NCBI GenBank assembly: GCA_039970095.1
Contig: JBDVMP010000108.1
Span: 1 to 64,000, forward strand
DNA from: JAMZMI01 sp039970095
GTDB lineage: Bacteria > Bacteroidota > Bacteroidia > Cytophagales > Cyclobacteriaceae
Reading direction: 5' to 3'
Length of the DNA stretch: 64,000 nucleotides
Shown here: one piece after another, positions 43,186 to 52,671 of the stretch
Layout of the letters: every line of letters begins with the position of its first letter
Position numbering within the stretch: position 1 is the first letter of the stretch
The notes under the pieces: generated by a model
What the model was told of the DNA's origin: nothing
What the model saw: the letters and a program-made list of their open reading frames with translations, nothing else
Databases searched by the model: none
Program-made: the position numbers and the translations under genes

Positions 43186-45807
43186 CTATTGTTCTCTCGA
43201 CTTTATTACTTTCATACTACACTGCTGTCCATCTATAAAAGTCACAGTGAGTATGTAGATTCCTTTACTGATCACAGAAACATCAATGTTTTCACCAACC
43301 TCTGACGATCCCTGAATGACTACATTTCCCGATAGGGTGAACAGCCTATAATTGAAGCTATCTCCACCTCTCGCAGAGTTTACTGTAAATGCTGATTGGA
43401 TTGGATTGGGAACAACTCCAAATTCCCGTTCTGTCAGCCCAAGCGGAACCTCAATGATCTCATTGAAAATGGTCGTGAATATGGCGCTTGAAGCAACCTG
43501 ATTACCATCTGCATCTTCCACCACAGCTGAGAGTTTATGTTCCCCATTCGGGTAAAGTGATGTGTCCCATATCAAGCTAAAAGGTGAGTCTTGTGAAATG
43601 CCAATGGTATCATTTCCTACCATGAAAGTGACATGAGTGATATCATCGTCTTTATCGGACGTTTCTGTGAGGAGCTCAACCTGCCCGCTCAAAACAGAAT
43701 CTGATGCTATTCCAACCAGTGAGACCAACGGAGGGTAGGAATTATCTACTGTCACGGTAACTTTATCTGTTTCTGCCTTTCTACCTGCATAATCTCTGGC
43801 CACTGCCCATATCTCGTAATTCCCATCAGGAATACCCCAGGTGATCCACTCCCGCTCAAAAGGTTCTGAAAAAATCTCATATGCTAAATCCTCCCCATTT
43901 AAGATAAATTTCACTCCAACCAGATCATCATCCGCATCAACAGCATTTGCAGACAGGGTGACGGTATTGGCAACAGTTGCCTCATTTTGAGGGGAGGTTA
44001 AAGAAATAACCGGGGCTACATCCGCCTGATTGTCCACAAAAACGGAAATGGGTTCAGAATAGGTAGTATTACCTGCCTGATCAGATACCTTGGCTTTTAA
44101 AGTATAAAAACCATCGTCTATTTGATTGGTATTCCAACTGTAGGAGAAAGGCTGGCTTGTCATAGGATCCCCCAGCGCTACACCATCAAGAAACAGCTGC
44201 ACATCAGATAAATCATTGTCTGCATCAGTGGCCAGGACTTCTATGGAAAATTCCCCTGCTATCGTATCCAAATTGGTGGGTTCTGCAAAGCCTACTACCG
44301 GAAATCCGTCAACGGAAGCAGGATAAAGCGCCCCGCACCAATCCTGATTATGGTTTAAATCATCGACCCCCACATCTACGACATCTCCGAAATATTGATC
44401 AGCGGTTAAATAGGTAAATGCTGCCGACTGTGTTGGTCGTGCATCAGGAATGCATAAGGTTTCTGCAGTTGTGTGCATCCCGAAATCGAAACAATAAGCT
44501 TCAAAGTCCCTTGACTCTAAGCTTCCTAATATCATCGAATTGGATCCCTCGGCGGAGGTCGCGGTAGTATTGTAGAACACATTATAGTCAGATGTGTATC
44601 CCCCGTCTTTCAATATATAGTCTCCTCCATTTATGATCAAGTTTCCATAAATTTCCAGCTGGTCAGATTCACTATTTATCCAATTTTGATCCTGTTCGAA
44701 TTGTGTGACACCAATAATCGTATTGAAGCTCACTTCATGTTTTGATACTTCTCCGGTAATCCAGAATCCAAACCTCGTTGCATTGTAAATCAGGTTTTTA
44801 GTAATGGTGAAGTTGGACATGGTACCTCCACCTTTCGTATCGAAAGGTATTTTGCAATTGTAGAAGATATTGCCCTCCACCAAGACATGTGTTTTAAGGT
44901 CATTTTTATTGCTAAAATCGATTGTTCCCTGATCTGGATTTGGACTGGTACCTCCCGGCGTGTGAGCAATGTTTCGAAAGCGATTGTTCTTGATTATCAC
45001 ATAATTGTGAACATTCCCTGGAACCCCTGCTTGCTTGATATCAATCGCATTTTCATGAGGAATTTCTTCAACTTCCTCAGGGTATAACGAGGTATCAATG
45101 TAAATATCATTGTTGTAGATGACCATTCCTTTGAAGGATTCTGGCTTGTCTCCAAGCTGTACACCATCTCCGGCAAAATTGTAGATCTCATTGTTGACAA
45201 TTCGCCCATCAAATCCCTCACTTACCTTGACGGAATGAATATCGTTATTGGGAATAATTTGTGTATTTCTAAGGACACTGTTTTGAAGTACAATCTCCGA
45301 ACCTTGCACGGAAATTTGACCCGCACCTCCACCTCCGCCTTCGCATAGGACTCTATTGATAATAATATTGGATGCACCTAGCTCAAAAGTAGGATTCTTG
45401 GAATCCTCTGTTGCCGTGCCATACAATCGGTCGATAATCCAATAACTGCCTTCAATCCCCATTCGCTCAAATTCAGCTCTCTTATCTGCTGACATATCTA
45501 CTGGGTGGGTGCTTATATCTGAGGGGTTTTCCTGATCGAAATAGACCAGCCATCTGTGATTTTCTGTGGTTCCTGATGTGGTGATTTCAATCTCACCCAG
45601 ACCAGTGTAATCGCCTGGAGCCACGAAAAAATATCTTTTATCCTCATCGTTGATTGCTCCCCAATCCTCATCGGAATCAATGAGCATCATAGTAGGGTCG
45701 TGTGAATCATAAGTAGGAATCTCAATTGGCACTTCGTAGCTACCCTGACTGTGAGAGGTCATGACCATCAAAATCCAGAAAAAGAGAAAGAGAAACCGGT
45801 TTTTCAT
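43186..45807 (-). CDS. Beta-helix putative lyase with Ig-like repeats and T9SS sorting domain
   Basis: An 873-residue secreted protein. Residues about 20-490 are the beta-helix, paralogous to the neighbouring gene (RYFFVAPGDYT, NNDIHSVKV, NFAGDGVQLG, IPHENAIDIKQAG). Three Ig-like (Big_9 type) domains follow at about 500-595, 598-692 and 694-785, each with an ATDADNDLSDVQLFLDG-like core. The C-terminus (GVVPNPIQSAFTVNS...GIYILTVTF) is a T9SS sorting domain. It is therefore released or attached at the cell surface. It is the first gene of the operon lyase-lyase-GH2 and is preceded by a PUL promoter element. Activity on a uronic-acid glycan is inferred. Confidence 0.75.
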   Translation of the reverse strand: MKNRFLFLFFWILMVMTSHSQGSYEVPIEIPTYDSHDPTMMLIDSDEDWGAINDEDKRYFFVAPGDYTGLGEIEITTSGTTENHRWLVYFDQENPSDISTHPVDMSADKRAEFERMGIEGSYWIIDRLYGTATEDSKNPTFELGASNIIINRVLCEGGGGGAGQISVQGSEIVLQNSVLRNTQIIPNNDIHSVKVSEGFDGRIVNNEIYNFAGDGVQLGDKPESFKGMVIYNNDIYIDTSLYPEEVEEIPHENAIDIKQAGVPGNVHNYVIIKNNRFRNIAHTPGGTSPNPDQGTIDFSNKNDLKTHVLVEGNIFYNCKIPFDTKGGGTMSNFTITKNLIYNATRFGFWITGEVSKHEVSFNTIIGVTQFEQDQNWINSESDQLEIYGNLIINGGDYILKDGGYTSDYNVFYNTTATSAEGSNSMILGSLESRDFEAYCFDFGMHTTAETLCIPDARPTQSAAFTYLTADQYFGDVVDVGVDDLNHNQDWCGALYPASVDGFPVVGFAEPTNLDTIAGEFSIEVLATDADNDLSDVQLFLDGVALGDPMTSQPFSYSWNTNQIDDGFYTLKAKVSDQAGNTTYSEPISVFVDNQADVAPVISLTSPQNEATVANTVTLSANAVDADDDLVGVKFILNGEDLAYEIFSEPFEREWITWGIPDGNYEIWAVARDYAGRKAETDKVTVTVDNSYPPLVSLVGIASDSVLSGQVELLTETSDKDDDITHVTFMVGNDTIGISQDSPFSLIWDTSLYPNGEHKLSAVVEDADGNQVASSAIFTTIFNEIIEVPLGLTEREFGVVPNPIQSAFTVNSARGGDSFNYRLFTLSGNVVIQGSSEVGENIDVSVISKGIYILTVTFIDGQQCSMKVIKSREQ

Positions 45808-45857
45808 TTAGGTTTTTGGGGTTAATGGAGGGTGTCACAAATCTGCAATCCATTAAC

Positions 45858-45887
45858 AAGAGGCGTGGGAAAGATTTTTTTACTCAA
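45858..45887 (-). promoter_or_regulatory. PUL promoter element, site 2 (lyase operon)
   Basis: Minus strand TTGAGTA (45887-45881), 17 bases, CCTCTT (45863-45858), then GTTAATGG. It lies 51 bp before the lyase start. Confidence 0.72.
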
Positions 45888-46021
45888 AAAAAATCAGTTT
45901 TTTAATCACATTAAATTCCAGCACAAATTCACATCATGATAAGTTCGGGAATTAACCCCTACAAAATGGACTATTCATAGATAATAGTATTTGAACAGAG
46001 GCCCTTTTGAGGCATGATGTA

Positions 46022-46960
46022 TTAGTCCTGTAACGCAAAGAGCTTGGAGGCAAAACGCTCACCCAAATCAATGTAACCATCGCTCGTGTAGTGCCATGGG
46101 TCTGAGTATTTATAATAGCGCGTCTGTCTCACGATAGCAGCCTTTTTATCCGTTCTTACGAATTCTTCCTGGGCATGCTGAATCAACTCTCCGTATTTCC
46201 AGACTTTGCCATTGTATCTTTCGTGCCAAGAATCCGATATTTTGCCTATCACAACAGGAAGGTCGTCATCCCTGAGAGCAGCCCGAAAAAGAGTCATCAA
46301 TTCCTTTAAATGATCAAGATATCTGGAAGCCATCTTTACCGTAACTGCGTCACTCTCTCCCTGCATCCATATTATGCCTGAGGGGATGAGTATTTCTTCC
46401 ACTCCATCGTTATCAATATCCGTGTTGGCAAATGCATTTCGCAGTGTAGCCAAAAAATGATCATATTGATTGGTTTTACTTCTGAGGTGAGGATCCCAGG
46501 TTCCTCTAAGCGGGTTTCCCAGCGTATCGATAGACGTCCCTCCTTTGGAATACTTGATCAGCGCAATTTTTTCACCCGGGTATTGTTTCTGAATGGTGGC
46601 AGCAAAAGACAATTCCACTCCAAAACGATCGGACAATTGATTTCCATCAGCAGTGCTTTGATGCCCTTTGCCATGCCCCGGCTTCAGCTCCGCCCAAACA
46701 CCTAATCCGCCTACCTCACCGTCATTGGCGCTGTTGCCATGAAATATGTAAGCATCATCTAACTCAATTAAGTCATCTGGAAGATCTATGTTGTAACCAA
46801 AGCCGTCCATATTGGACTGGCCTCCCAGATAAAACACCCTTATGGAGTCCTGACCAGACGCACAGAAGGGGCTGCAAAGCACATATATTACTAACATCTT
46901 AATGATACTTCGGTGGATTTCAGATTTTGAAATCCCATCTTTCAGTGTAGTGATATTCAT
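46022..46960 (-). CDS. SGNH-type carbohydrate acetylesterase (SASA domain)
   Basis: Removes acetyl groups from a polysaccharide. The start at 46960 (MNITTLKDG, 312 residues) is chosen because it gives an ATGA overlap with the upstream sulfatase; a longer start at 46987 would overlap by 31 bp. The nucleophile is Ser49 in YLGGQSNMDG. The oxyanion block WMQGESDA and the Asp/His pair in DPWHYTSDGY complete the SGNH/CE6-like active site. A signal peptide follows a longer basic N-terminus (LVIYVLCSPFCASG). Coupling with the sulfatase suggests the substrate is both sulfated and acetylated. Confidence 0.85.
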   Translation of the reverse strand: MNITTLKDGISKSEIHRSIIKMLVIYVLCSPFCASGQDSIRVFYLGGQSNMDGFGYNIDLPDDLIELDDAYIFHGNSANDGEVGGLGVWAELKPGHGKGHQSTADGNQLSDRFGVELSFAATIQKQYPGEKIALIKYSKGGTSIDTLGNPLRGTWDPHLRSKTNQYDHFLATLRNAFANTDIDNDGVEEILIPSGIIWMQGESDAVTVKMASRYLDHLKELMTLFRAALRDDDLPVVIGKISDSWHERYNGKVWKYGELIQHAQEEFVRTDKKAAIVRQTRYYKYSDPWHYTSDGYIDLGERFASKLFALQD

Positions 46961-48381
46961 CTTTCTGCTTGTACGTCGTTTTCCCATATTCTTAATTTTT
47001 CTTTGAGTTGTGATGCTTCTGTAGGCATCTCCCGAATTAGATTATCTTTTTCAGACAGATCAATTTCCAAATTAAATAGGTATTCGCGTGTGCCGTGTTT
47101 GTCTGTTTCAAAAATATATTTTAGCCCATTTTTATCCTGAACGGATTTTTTGATTCGCTCATACCTTTTGCTTCTCCAAAATATATCGCGTTGCAAGTCC
47201 ATATCCTGATCGTTTCCCAACGCTAAGATATCCATGCCGTCAAAGCTTTTTTCAGGAGTAAAATGCAGCATTTCTGCAAATGAAGAAGCAAAATCCATAC
47301 TCATACCCACAACATCAGAATCAATACCTTGATCTACTGTACCCGGCCAGGAAGCAATGCATGGCACCCTGATTCCGCCTTCGAATAGTTGTCCTTTATT
47401 TCCACGGAGACTTCCAGCACTACCCTTTTGTCTTGCAGGGCCATTATCTGAAAAAAATACAATCAGAGTCTTTTCCTGAATCCCTTTTTGATAAACATAA
47501 TCCACGATCTTTCCCACACCTTCATCCAATGACTCCACCATTTTGATATAGGTTTCTCGGTCTCCCTCGTTCATTTTGTCTCCAACTATTGGCTTATCTG
47601 AAAAATCACCTGGAGCCTGGTATGGTGAATGCGGGGCAGTATATGGGATGTAAATAAAAAATGGTTTATCACTGGTTTGGTTTTCAAGCCACTGTAGGGA
47701 TTTTTCAGTTAACAACTGAGTTAAGTATTTCCCTTCTCCTCTTACGAGCGTATCATTCTCAAAAAGATCAGGAGAGCCATCCAACGTACCATTTAAAAAT
47801 GCTCCACTCGGTTCAGTATGATGGAAGTAATCTACCGCTCCGCCAATGGGTCCGAATGAATAATCAAACCCATGGTCTTTCGGTCGATCACCATCATTGT
47901 TTCCTAAGTGCCATTTACCCACTATCGCCGTGTTGTAATCCTGTTCGTTAAACATTTTGGGTATTGCTGAAATAGCCGATGGAAGACCCAACTCATTTTT
48001 ATTGGAGAGTTCCAAAGCCTCATCGTAACGGCCAACATTTCCTAAGCCGATTGCGCACTCCAGCCCTCCTATTCTCTGCTGATACCTACCAGTCAACAGC
48101 GCTGCACGTGTTGGTGTGCATTCGGGTCCGTTTGAATAAAATCGGGTAAACCTCACTCCCATCTTTGCTAATTTGTCAATATTGGGAGTTTGAATATCAT
48201 CGGCTCCATAGCAGCTTAAATCTCCATAGCCAAGGTCATCGGCAACTATGACAATTACATTTGGGTTTTGATTCTCTGATGATTGAAGTGTGTGTGTTGG
48301 GGGAATCATCCCCTTGATGTCGCCTGATTGAAACACAACGAAAGTAAGTAATACTATACCTGAAAGCACTCGCTCAATCAT
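46957..48381 (-). CDS. Sulfatase, family S1 (formylglycine type)
   Basis: The active-site motif is CTPTRAALLTGRYQ with Cys88. It has Thr where Ser is commoner at the fourth position but is still acceptable for the family. Metal ligands are in VADDLGYGDLSCYG and FSDNGPARQ. The N-terminal signal (VLSGIVLLTFVVF) indicates export. Its 474 residues are a complete arylsulfatase A-like enzyme, with SMDFASSFAEML and LFNLEIDLSEKDNLI near the end. It overlaps the acetylesterase gene by 4 bp and follows a large lyase gene that ends in a terminator, so either read-through or an unseen promoter in the 72-bp gap drives it. Confidence 0.92.
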   Translation of the reverse strand: MIERVLSGIVLLTFVVFQSGDIKGMIPPTHTLQSSENQNPNVIVIVADDLGYGDLSCYGADDIQTPNIDKLAKMGVRFTRFYSNGPECTPTRAALLTGRYQQRIGGLECAIGLGNVGRYDEALELSNKNELGLPSAISAIPKMFNEQDYNTAIVGKWHLGNNDGDRPKDHGFDYSFGPIGGAVDYFHHTEPSGAFLNGTLDGSPDLFENDTLVRGEGKYLTQLLTEKSLQWLENQTSDKPFFIYIPYTAPHSPYQAPGDFSDKPIVGDKMNEGDRETYIKMVESLDEGVGKIVDYVYQKGIQEKTLIVFFSDNGPARQKGSAGSLRGNKGQLFEGGIRVPCIASWPGTVDQGIDSDVVGMSMDFASSFAEMLHFTPEKSFDGMDILALGNDQDMDLQRDIFWRSKRYERIKKSVQDKNGLKYIFETDKHGTREYLFNLEIDLSEKDNLIREMPTEASQLKEKLRIWENDVQAER

Positions 48382-48394
48382 CCTACAAATGGTT

Positions 48395-48433
48395 ATAAAA
48401 CTGCCCTCCCTAATTAAAACTCAGGGAGGGCAG
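48395..48433 (-). terminator. Terminator of the large lyase-like gene
   Basis: CTGCCCTCCCT (48401-48411) and AGGGAGGGCAG (48423-48433) form an 11-bp stem, followed on the minus strand by TTTTATAA. Confidence 0.8.
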
Positions 48434-48453
48434 ATAATTATTAGCTTAAAAGT

Positions 48454-51400
48454 TTACTTTTTAATAATTCTGATTGCCTTTGGTTCTTCACCTGCAAGCC
48501 GGACATCCAGGATGTAAACTCCGGAAGGAAGCTGATTGGTATTAATTTCAACCAGTTCACCTTTTAGCAATCCGCGGTTGATGACTGCTCCGCTTATAGA
48601 CCTGAGGCTGTAGTTACCGGTTAGCTCATGACCAGAGCGACTTATTTTCACGAAATTAGTAACTGGATTTGGATAGATACTCATAGATGTTTGTTCTACA
48701 ACCATTTCCTCCACATCAATTTCGCCAGCCACACGGCTTCCACTTGTGTTAACTGAAATATTACAGATATCCACTTCATATCCTGAGTTGGTACTGACTA
48801 GAATACCCGTTAGTTTATCAATCTGAGTTATAGAAGATGAATTACTATGAAAGTCATTGTCATTGGCTATTTGAGATGGTGAATCGCCTAGTTTATTGGC
48901 AAACACATCATAGGTATGATTGGACAAGTCCACATCCATCTTGATGTGATATGTTTCTCCTGCACTAAATGGAATATTTGTGGACGGCCAACCTTGATTG
49001 TCTCTGGAATGAATCTTTCCACTTTTAAACCGCACCACAGCCGCTACATCATTGCTATGACTGACACTTCCATCAGACAAACCTATTTCAGTATGAAGGT
49101 TATGACTTGGAGTCACATCAAATTCTATGCTGAAATTGGAAGTCTGCGTGGTAATGGACGTATTGACATAGGTGTTGTTGTTCGGTAATTCAACGCAACT
49201 CCCACTTGAGTTAGACACAGTTACCGAAACACTCGAAGATGTGGTTGTGTTTCCGGCGGCATCTGTCGCTACAGCTGTTAAGGTGTGAGAACCGTTAGAA
49301 GCCCCATCTGTATCCCAGCTATATGAATAAGGAGATGATGTATCTTGAGAACCAAGGTCACTACCATCCAGTTTGAACTGCACACCAACCAAATCACTAT
49401 CAGGATCGGAAGCACTTGCCGTAATTGTGATTGTGTTCGAAACTGTAGAGCTATTGCTTGGGCTCGTGATCGACACAACCGGAGCACTCCCTCCGGAGGC
49501 ATTACTAACCGTGACTATCACAGTTGAAGAGGTAGTAGCGTTTCCTGCATTGTCAGTAGCCACTGCCGTCAGAGAGTACGTGCCATTTGACTCTCCAGTA
49601 GTGTTCCAGCTGTAGGAAAATGGAGATGACGTATCCTGGGAACCTAAATTACTCCCGTTCAACTTAAATTGTACACCAGCCAAATCCGAATCTACATCTG
49701 AAGCACTGGCAGTAATACTCACCGTACCTGATACTGTCGCATTATTGGAAGGAGCGGTAATAGAAACCGTCGGAGGTGTGGAAGATGAACCATTGCCATC
49801 CACAACAATATTGCAAATATCAACCTGGTATCCACTACTCGTGCTCTTCAAAATTCCTGACAGTTTATCAAAGCTTGTAATTGAAGACGAATTACTGTGG
49901 AAGGCATTGTCGTCCGCAATTTGTGTAGGACTGTCCCCATCTGCGTTGGCAAAAACGTCATAAGTGTGATTGCTCACATCTGCAACCATTTTTATATGAT
50001 AAGTAACGTCTTCAATATATGTGATGTGTGTGGAAGGATACCCCTGATTGTCCCTTGCATGGATCTTGCCGCTTTGGAACCTGATCATAGTAGCAAGATC
50101 ATTGGCAGAACTCGCGTTACCGTCTGATAGCCCTATCTCGCTATTTACATTTGATTGATATGGAATGACATCAAATTCAACCACAACAGTTCCAGATTGA
50201 CTACCAAGATCAGTATTGATCCAGGTGTTAGTATTGGGCAACACAACGCATGTTGGCAAGTCATTATCCACTGTGACTGAAATCGTTGAAGATGTAGTGG
50301 CCATTCCGGTGGCATCTCTTGCTACGGCAGTAAGGCTATATGATCCATTGCTCACTGACTTAGTATCCCAACAAACTGAATAAGGAGAAGAGGTATCTTC
50401 AGCGCCTAGATTTTGACCATCCAATTTAAATTGTACACCCACCAAATCTCCGTTGGTATCAGCCGCTGTAGCATTTATTGTGACCATTTCTGTCACAGTA
50501 GCACTATTAGAAGGTGATGTGATAGACACAGTAGGAGCGACATCCGTCTCATTATCTACAATGACTGTTATGATCGATGAATACCCAAGATTACCATTAC
50601 TATCTCGAGCAACAGCTTGAATTGTATTTTCTCCTTCGTTTGCTGTCGTAGTATTCCAACTTATGGAGTAAGGTGAATTGGTATCTTCAGCCCCCAGATC
50701 ATTTCCGTTCAGTTCAAATTGTACACCAACCAAGTCATTGTCCGAATCTGATGCAGTTGCTGTAATGGTGATCGTGCCATCAACTTCGTCATTATTTGAA
50801 TGACTCGTGATCGAAACAATAGGTTTGGCACCATTTCCATCCGGATCTAGTGCTCCAGCCCAGTCCTGGGTCATCGTATCCGAATTGTCATACCCAATAC
50901 CAGAATTATTGCCAAATGTAATCCCATCCGTGAGGTCATAGTGTGGTGAGCTTGTGGTAGGTACTGCATTCGGTATTGTCAGAGTAACTGGCCCTGTAAA
51001 CATGCCTATGGAAAAATCGTAATCCGTTTGCTCTGCATCAGATGCTGAAGAATAACTGATAGAATTGCTGCCTTCATAACTATGTCCTGTAGTATTGTAG
51101 AAAGCATTGTAATCAGAAACTGATCCACTTGGAGCATCACTTAACGTACCTCCTCCATCAATAATTACATTTCCAACGATTCTCGTACTTGTCGCTCTGG
51201 ACTCCATCCATCTTTGATCGCCACTGAACGCTTCCACTTCCACGACAGTATTCAAATAGATATCATGATTGTGTTCCGTATTCTTCGGAATCCAAAAAGC
51301 GTATCGCTCTGCCTTATATATCAGGTTTTTACGAATTGTGTAGTGATCTGTAAGCTTACCACCCTTCGTGTTGATAGGAGACCGACATTCATAAAAGATG

Positions 51401-52356
51401 TTATCCTCAATCAGGATATAACTTTTATCCGTACCGTCATTGCTGTGATCAATGGCACCTTGATCATCGTTTGGACTAGTTCCTCCGGTGGTTTTTCCTA
51501 AGTTTCTAAAACGGTTGTTTTTGATCAACACATAATCACCCGAACCTGAAGTGCCAGCATTCTTAATATCAATACCATTCTCATGTGGTATTACTGCAGC
51601 ACCTGTACTGTACTTTGAAGGATCAATATAGATATCATTGTCATAGATTACCGTACCCTTAAAAGCCTGCTTTGGTCCCAGCTGAATACCATCACCAGCG
51701 AAATTATAAATCTCATTGTGCACAATTCGATTGTAATCGCCAACATCAAACTTTATTCCATGGTTATCATCATTCTGAGAAATCTGGGTATTTCGGATCA
51801 CACAATGCTGCACTACACAATGATTGGCTGGGCCTTTTCCAGTCCCACTTCCACCAATCGCTATTTGACCGGCTCCTCCACCTCCATGTTCGAGGAGACA
51901 TCTGTTAAGCACCTGATAATCATCAACTAGGTAAATATTAGGGTTCCGAGTGGGTTCGTCTCCAATAAACCTGATTCTGTCAACGCGCCAGTATGCCCCC
52001 TCGACATTCACTCTTCCGAAAGTAACATAATCTGAAGGATCCATATCCACGGGATGCGTGGTGTAATCTGTGGGGTTATTGGGATCATAATAGATCAGCC
52101 ACTTCGGATTGCTGGATGTGCCATCCCCTGTTAGTGCTGTGGTACCCAAACTGGTATAATCACCTGGCTGAATAAAGAAAATACGCTTTCCTGAAGTATT
52201 AATTACTGAACTAAAATTAGCCGGGGAAGTAATCATCCCCATTTCGCTATTGCCGGAATCATACACTGGAATCGTAAGAGACTCCTCATACTGGGCAGTA
52301 GCGGTTGCAATTGATAAAGCCATCCCTATCAGGATCGCCAGTAGATGTTTGTTCAT
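48454..52356 (-). CDS. Multidomain beta-helix putative lyase with Ig-like repeats, two paired binding modules and T9SS tail
   Basis: A 1300-residue secreted protein. After the signal peptide, a beta-helix (about 25-500) parallels the two other lyase-like proteins: FFIQPGDYTS, NDDNHGIKF, NFAGDGIQLG and IPHENGIDIKNAG. Four Ig-like domains follow (about 509-600, 604-698, 857-950, 954-1050), each with VSITSPSN and GVQFKLDG cores. A 150-residue module occurs twice (about 699-853 and 1053-1205; GLSDG, RFQSGKIHARDNQG, NHTYDVFAN). It is a jelly-roll-like fold candidate and may bind carbohydrate. The end (SIYPNPVTNFVKISR) is a T9SS sorting domain. A PUL promoter element lies upstream and a terminator downstream, so it is a single-gene unit. 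Confidence 0.75.
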   Translation of the reverse strand: MNKHLLAILIGMALSIATATAQYEESLTIPVYDSGNSEMGMITSPANFSSVINTSGKRIFFIQPGDYTSLGTTALTGDGTSSNPKWLIYYDPNNPTDYTTHPVDMDPSDYVTFGRVNVEGAYWRVDRIRFIGDEPTRNPNIYLVDDYQVLNRCLLEHGGGGAGQIAIGGSGTGKGPANHCVVQHCVIRNTQISQNDDNHGIKFDVGDYNRIVHNEIYNFAGDGIQLGPKQAFKGTVIYDNDIYIDPSKYSTGAAVIPHENGIDIKNAGTSGSGDYVLIKNNRFRNLGKTTGGTSPNDDQGAIDHSNDGTDKSYILIEDNIFYECRSPINTKGGKLTDHYTIRKNLIYKAERYAFWIPKNTEHNHDIYLNTVVEVEAFSGDQRWMESRATSTRIVGNVIIDGGGTLSDAPSGSVSDYNAFYNTTGHSYEGSNSISYSSASDAEQTDYDFSIGMFTGPVTLTIPNAVPTTSSPHYDLTDGITFGNNSGIGYDNSDTMTQDWAGALDPDGNGAKPIVSITSHSNNDEVDGTITITATASDSDNDLVGVQFELNGNDLGAEDTNSPYSISWNTTTANEGENTIQAVARDSNGNLGYSSIITVIVDNETDVAPTVSITSPSNSATVTEMVTINATAADTNGDLVGVQFKLDGQNLGAEDTSSPYSVCWDTKSVSNGSYSLTAVARDATGMATTSSTISVTVDNDLPTCVVLPNTNTWINTDLGSQSGTVVVEFDVIPYQSNVNSEIGLSDGNASSANDLATMIRFQSGKIHARDNQGYPSTHITYIEDVTYHIKMVADVSNHTYDVFANADGDSPTQIADDNAFHSNSSSITSFDKLSGILKSTSSGYQVDICNIVVDGNGSSSTPPTVSITAPSNNATVSGTVSITASASDVDSDLAGVQFKLNGSNLGSQDTSSPFSYSWNTTGESNGTYSLTAVATDNAGNATTSSTVIVTVSNASGGSAPVVSITSPSNSSTVSNTITITASASDPDSDLVGVQFKLDGSDLGSQDTSSPYSYSWDTDGASNGSHTLTAVATDAAGNTTTSSSVSVTVSNSSGSCVELPNNNTYVNTSITTQTSNFSIEFDVTPSHNLHTEIGLSDGSVSHSNDVAAVVRFKSGKIHSRDNQGWPSTNIPFSAGETYHIKMDVDLSNHTYDVFANKLGDSPSQIANDNDFHSNSSSITQIDKLTGILVSTNSGYEVDICNISVNTSGSRVAGEIDVEEMVVEQTSMSIYPNPVTNFVKISRSGHELTGNYSLRSISGAVINRGLLKGELVEINTNQLPSGVYILDVRLAGEEPKAIRIIKK
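48737..50830 (-). repeat. Internal tandem module array in the large lyase-like gene
   Basis: The 3' two-thirds of the gene repeats an (Ig, Ig, 150-residue module) block twice: about 50830-49800 and 49790-48737. The DNA copies are visibly similar, which makes the gene prone to unequal recombination and assembly collapse. Confidence 0.7.
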
Positions 52357-52475
52357 CGCTTTTGTGGTTTGTTGTAAAAAATTTACTTCACATAGTCCTT
52401 TGATTTTTAGTTCTCATTTTGATGTTGTCCTTGACCTGAATTGTTGTGTCGATCGAATTCCACAATTCATTAACT

Positions 52476-52505
52476 AAGAGTAAGAGGTGTCATTTTTCTA
52501 CTCAA
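52476..52505 (-). promoter_or_regulatory. PUL promoter element, site 3 (large lyase-like gene)
   Basis: Minus strand TTGAGTA (52505-52499), 17 bases, ACTCTT (52481-52476), then AGTTAATG. Leader of about 110 nt before the start codon. Confidence 0.7.
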
Positions 52506-52586
52506 TATTTTCAGTAAAACCTATTTCACTTATCCCGTTTTTGTGTTGATTAGAGCAATGATTTTATGACTCATTTATCCGCCTTT

Positions 52587-52616
52587 TTGAGTAGAAAACC
52601 TCAGCATTCGACTCTT
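52587..52616 (+). promoter_or_regulatory. PUL promoter element, site 5 (LamG gene)
   Basis: Plus strand TTGAGTA (52587-52593), 17 bases, ACTCTT (52611-52616). The only copy on the plus strand, upstream of the only plus-strand gene of the PUL. Confidence 0.7.
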
Positions 52617-52671
52617 ACAATAAGCACGAGGAGTATAATAATTATGATCTTCAGAAATTAATTTTCGCTGC

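Larger units (their letters stand above)
52357..52671. other. Divergent intergenic region with two opposed PUL promoter elements
   Basis: This 315-bp gap separates the large lyase-like gene (minus) from the LamG gene (plus). It holds site 3 for the minus strand and site 5 for the plus strand, their TTGAGTA boxes 81 bp apart and facing outward. No gene or RNA was seen in it. Confidence 0.65.
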
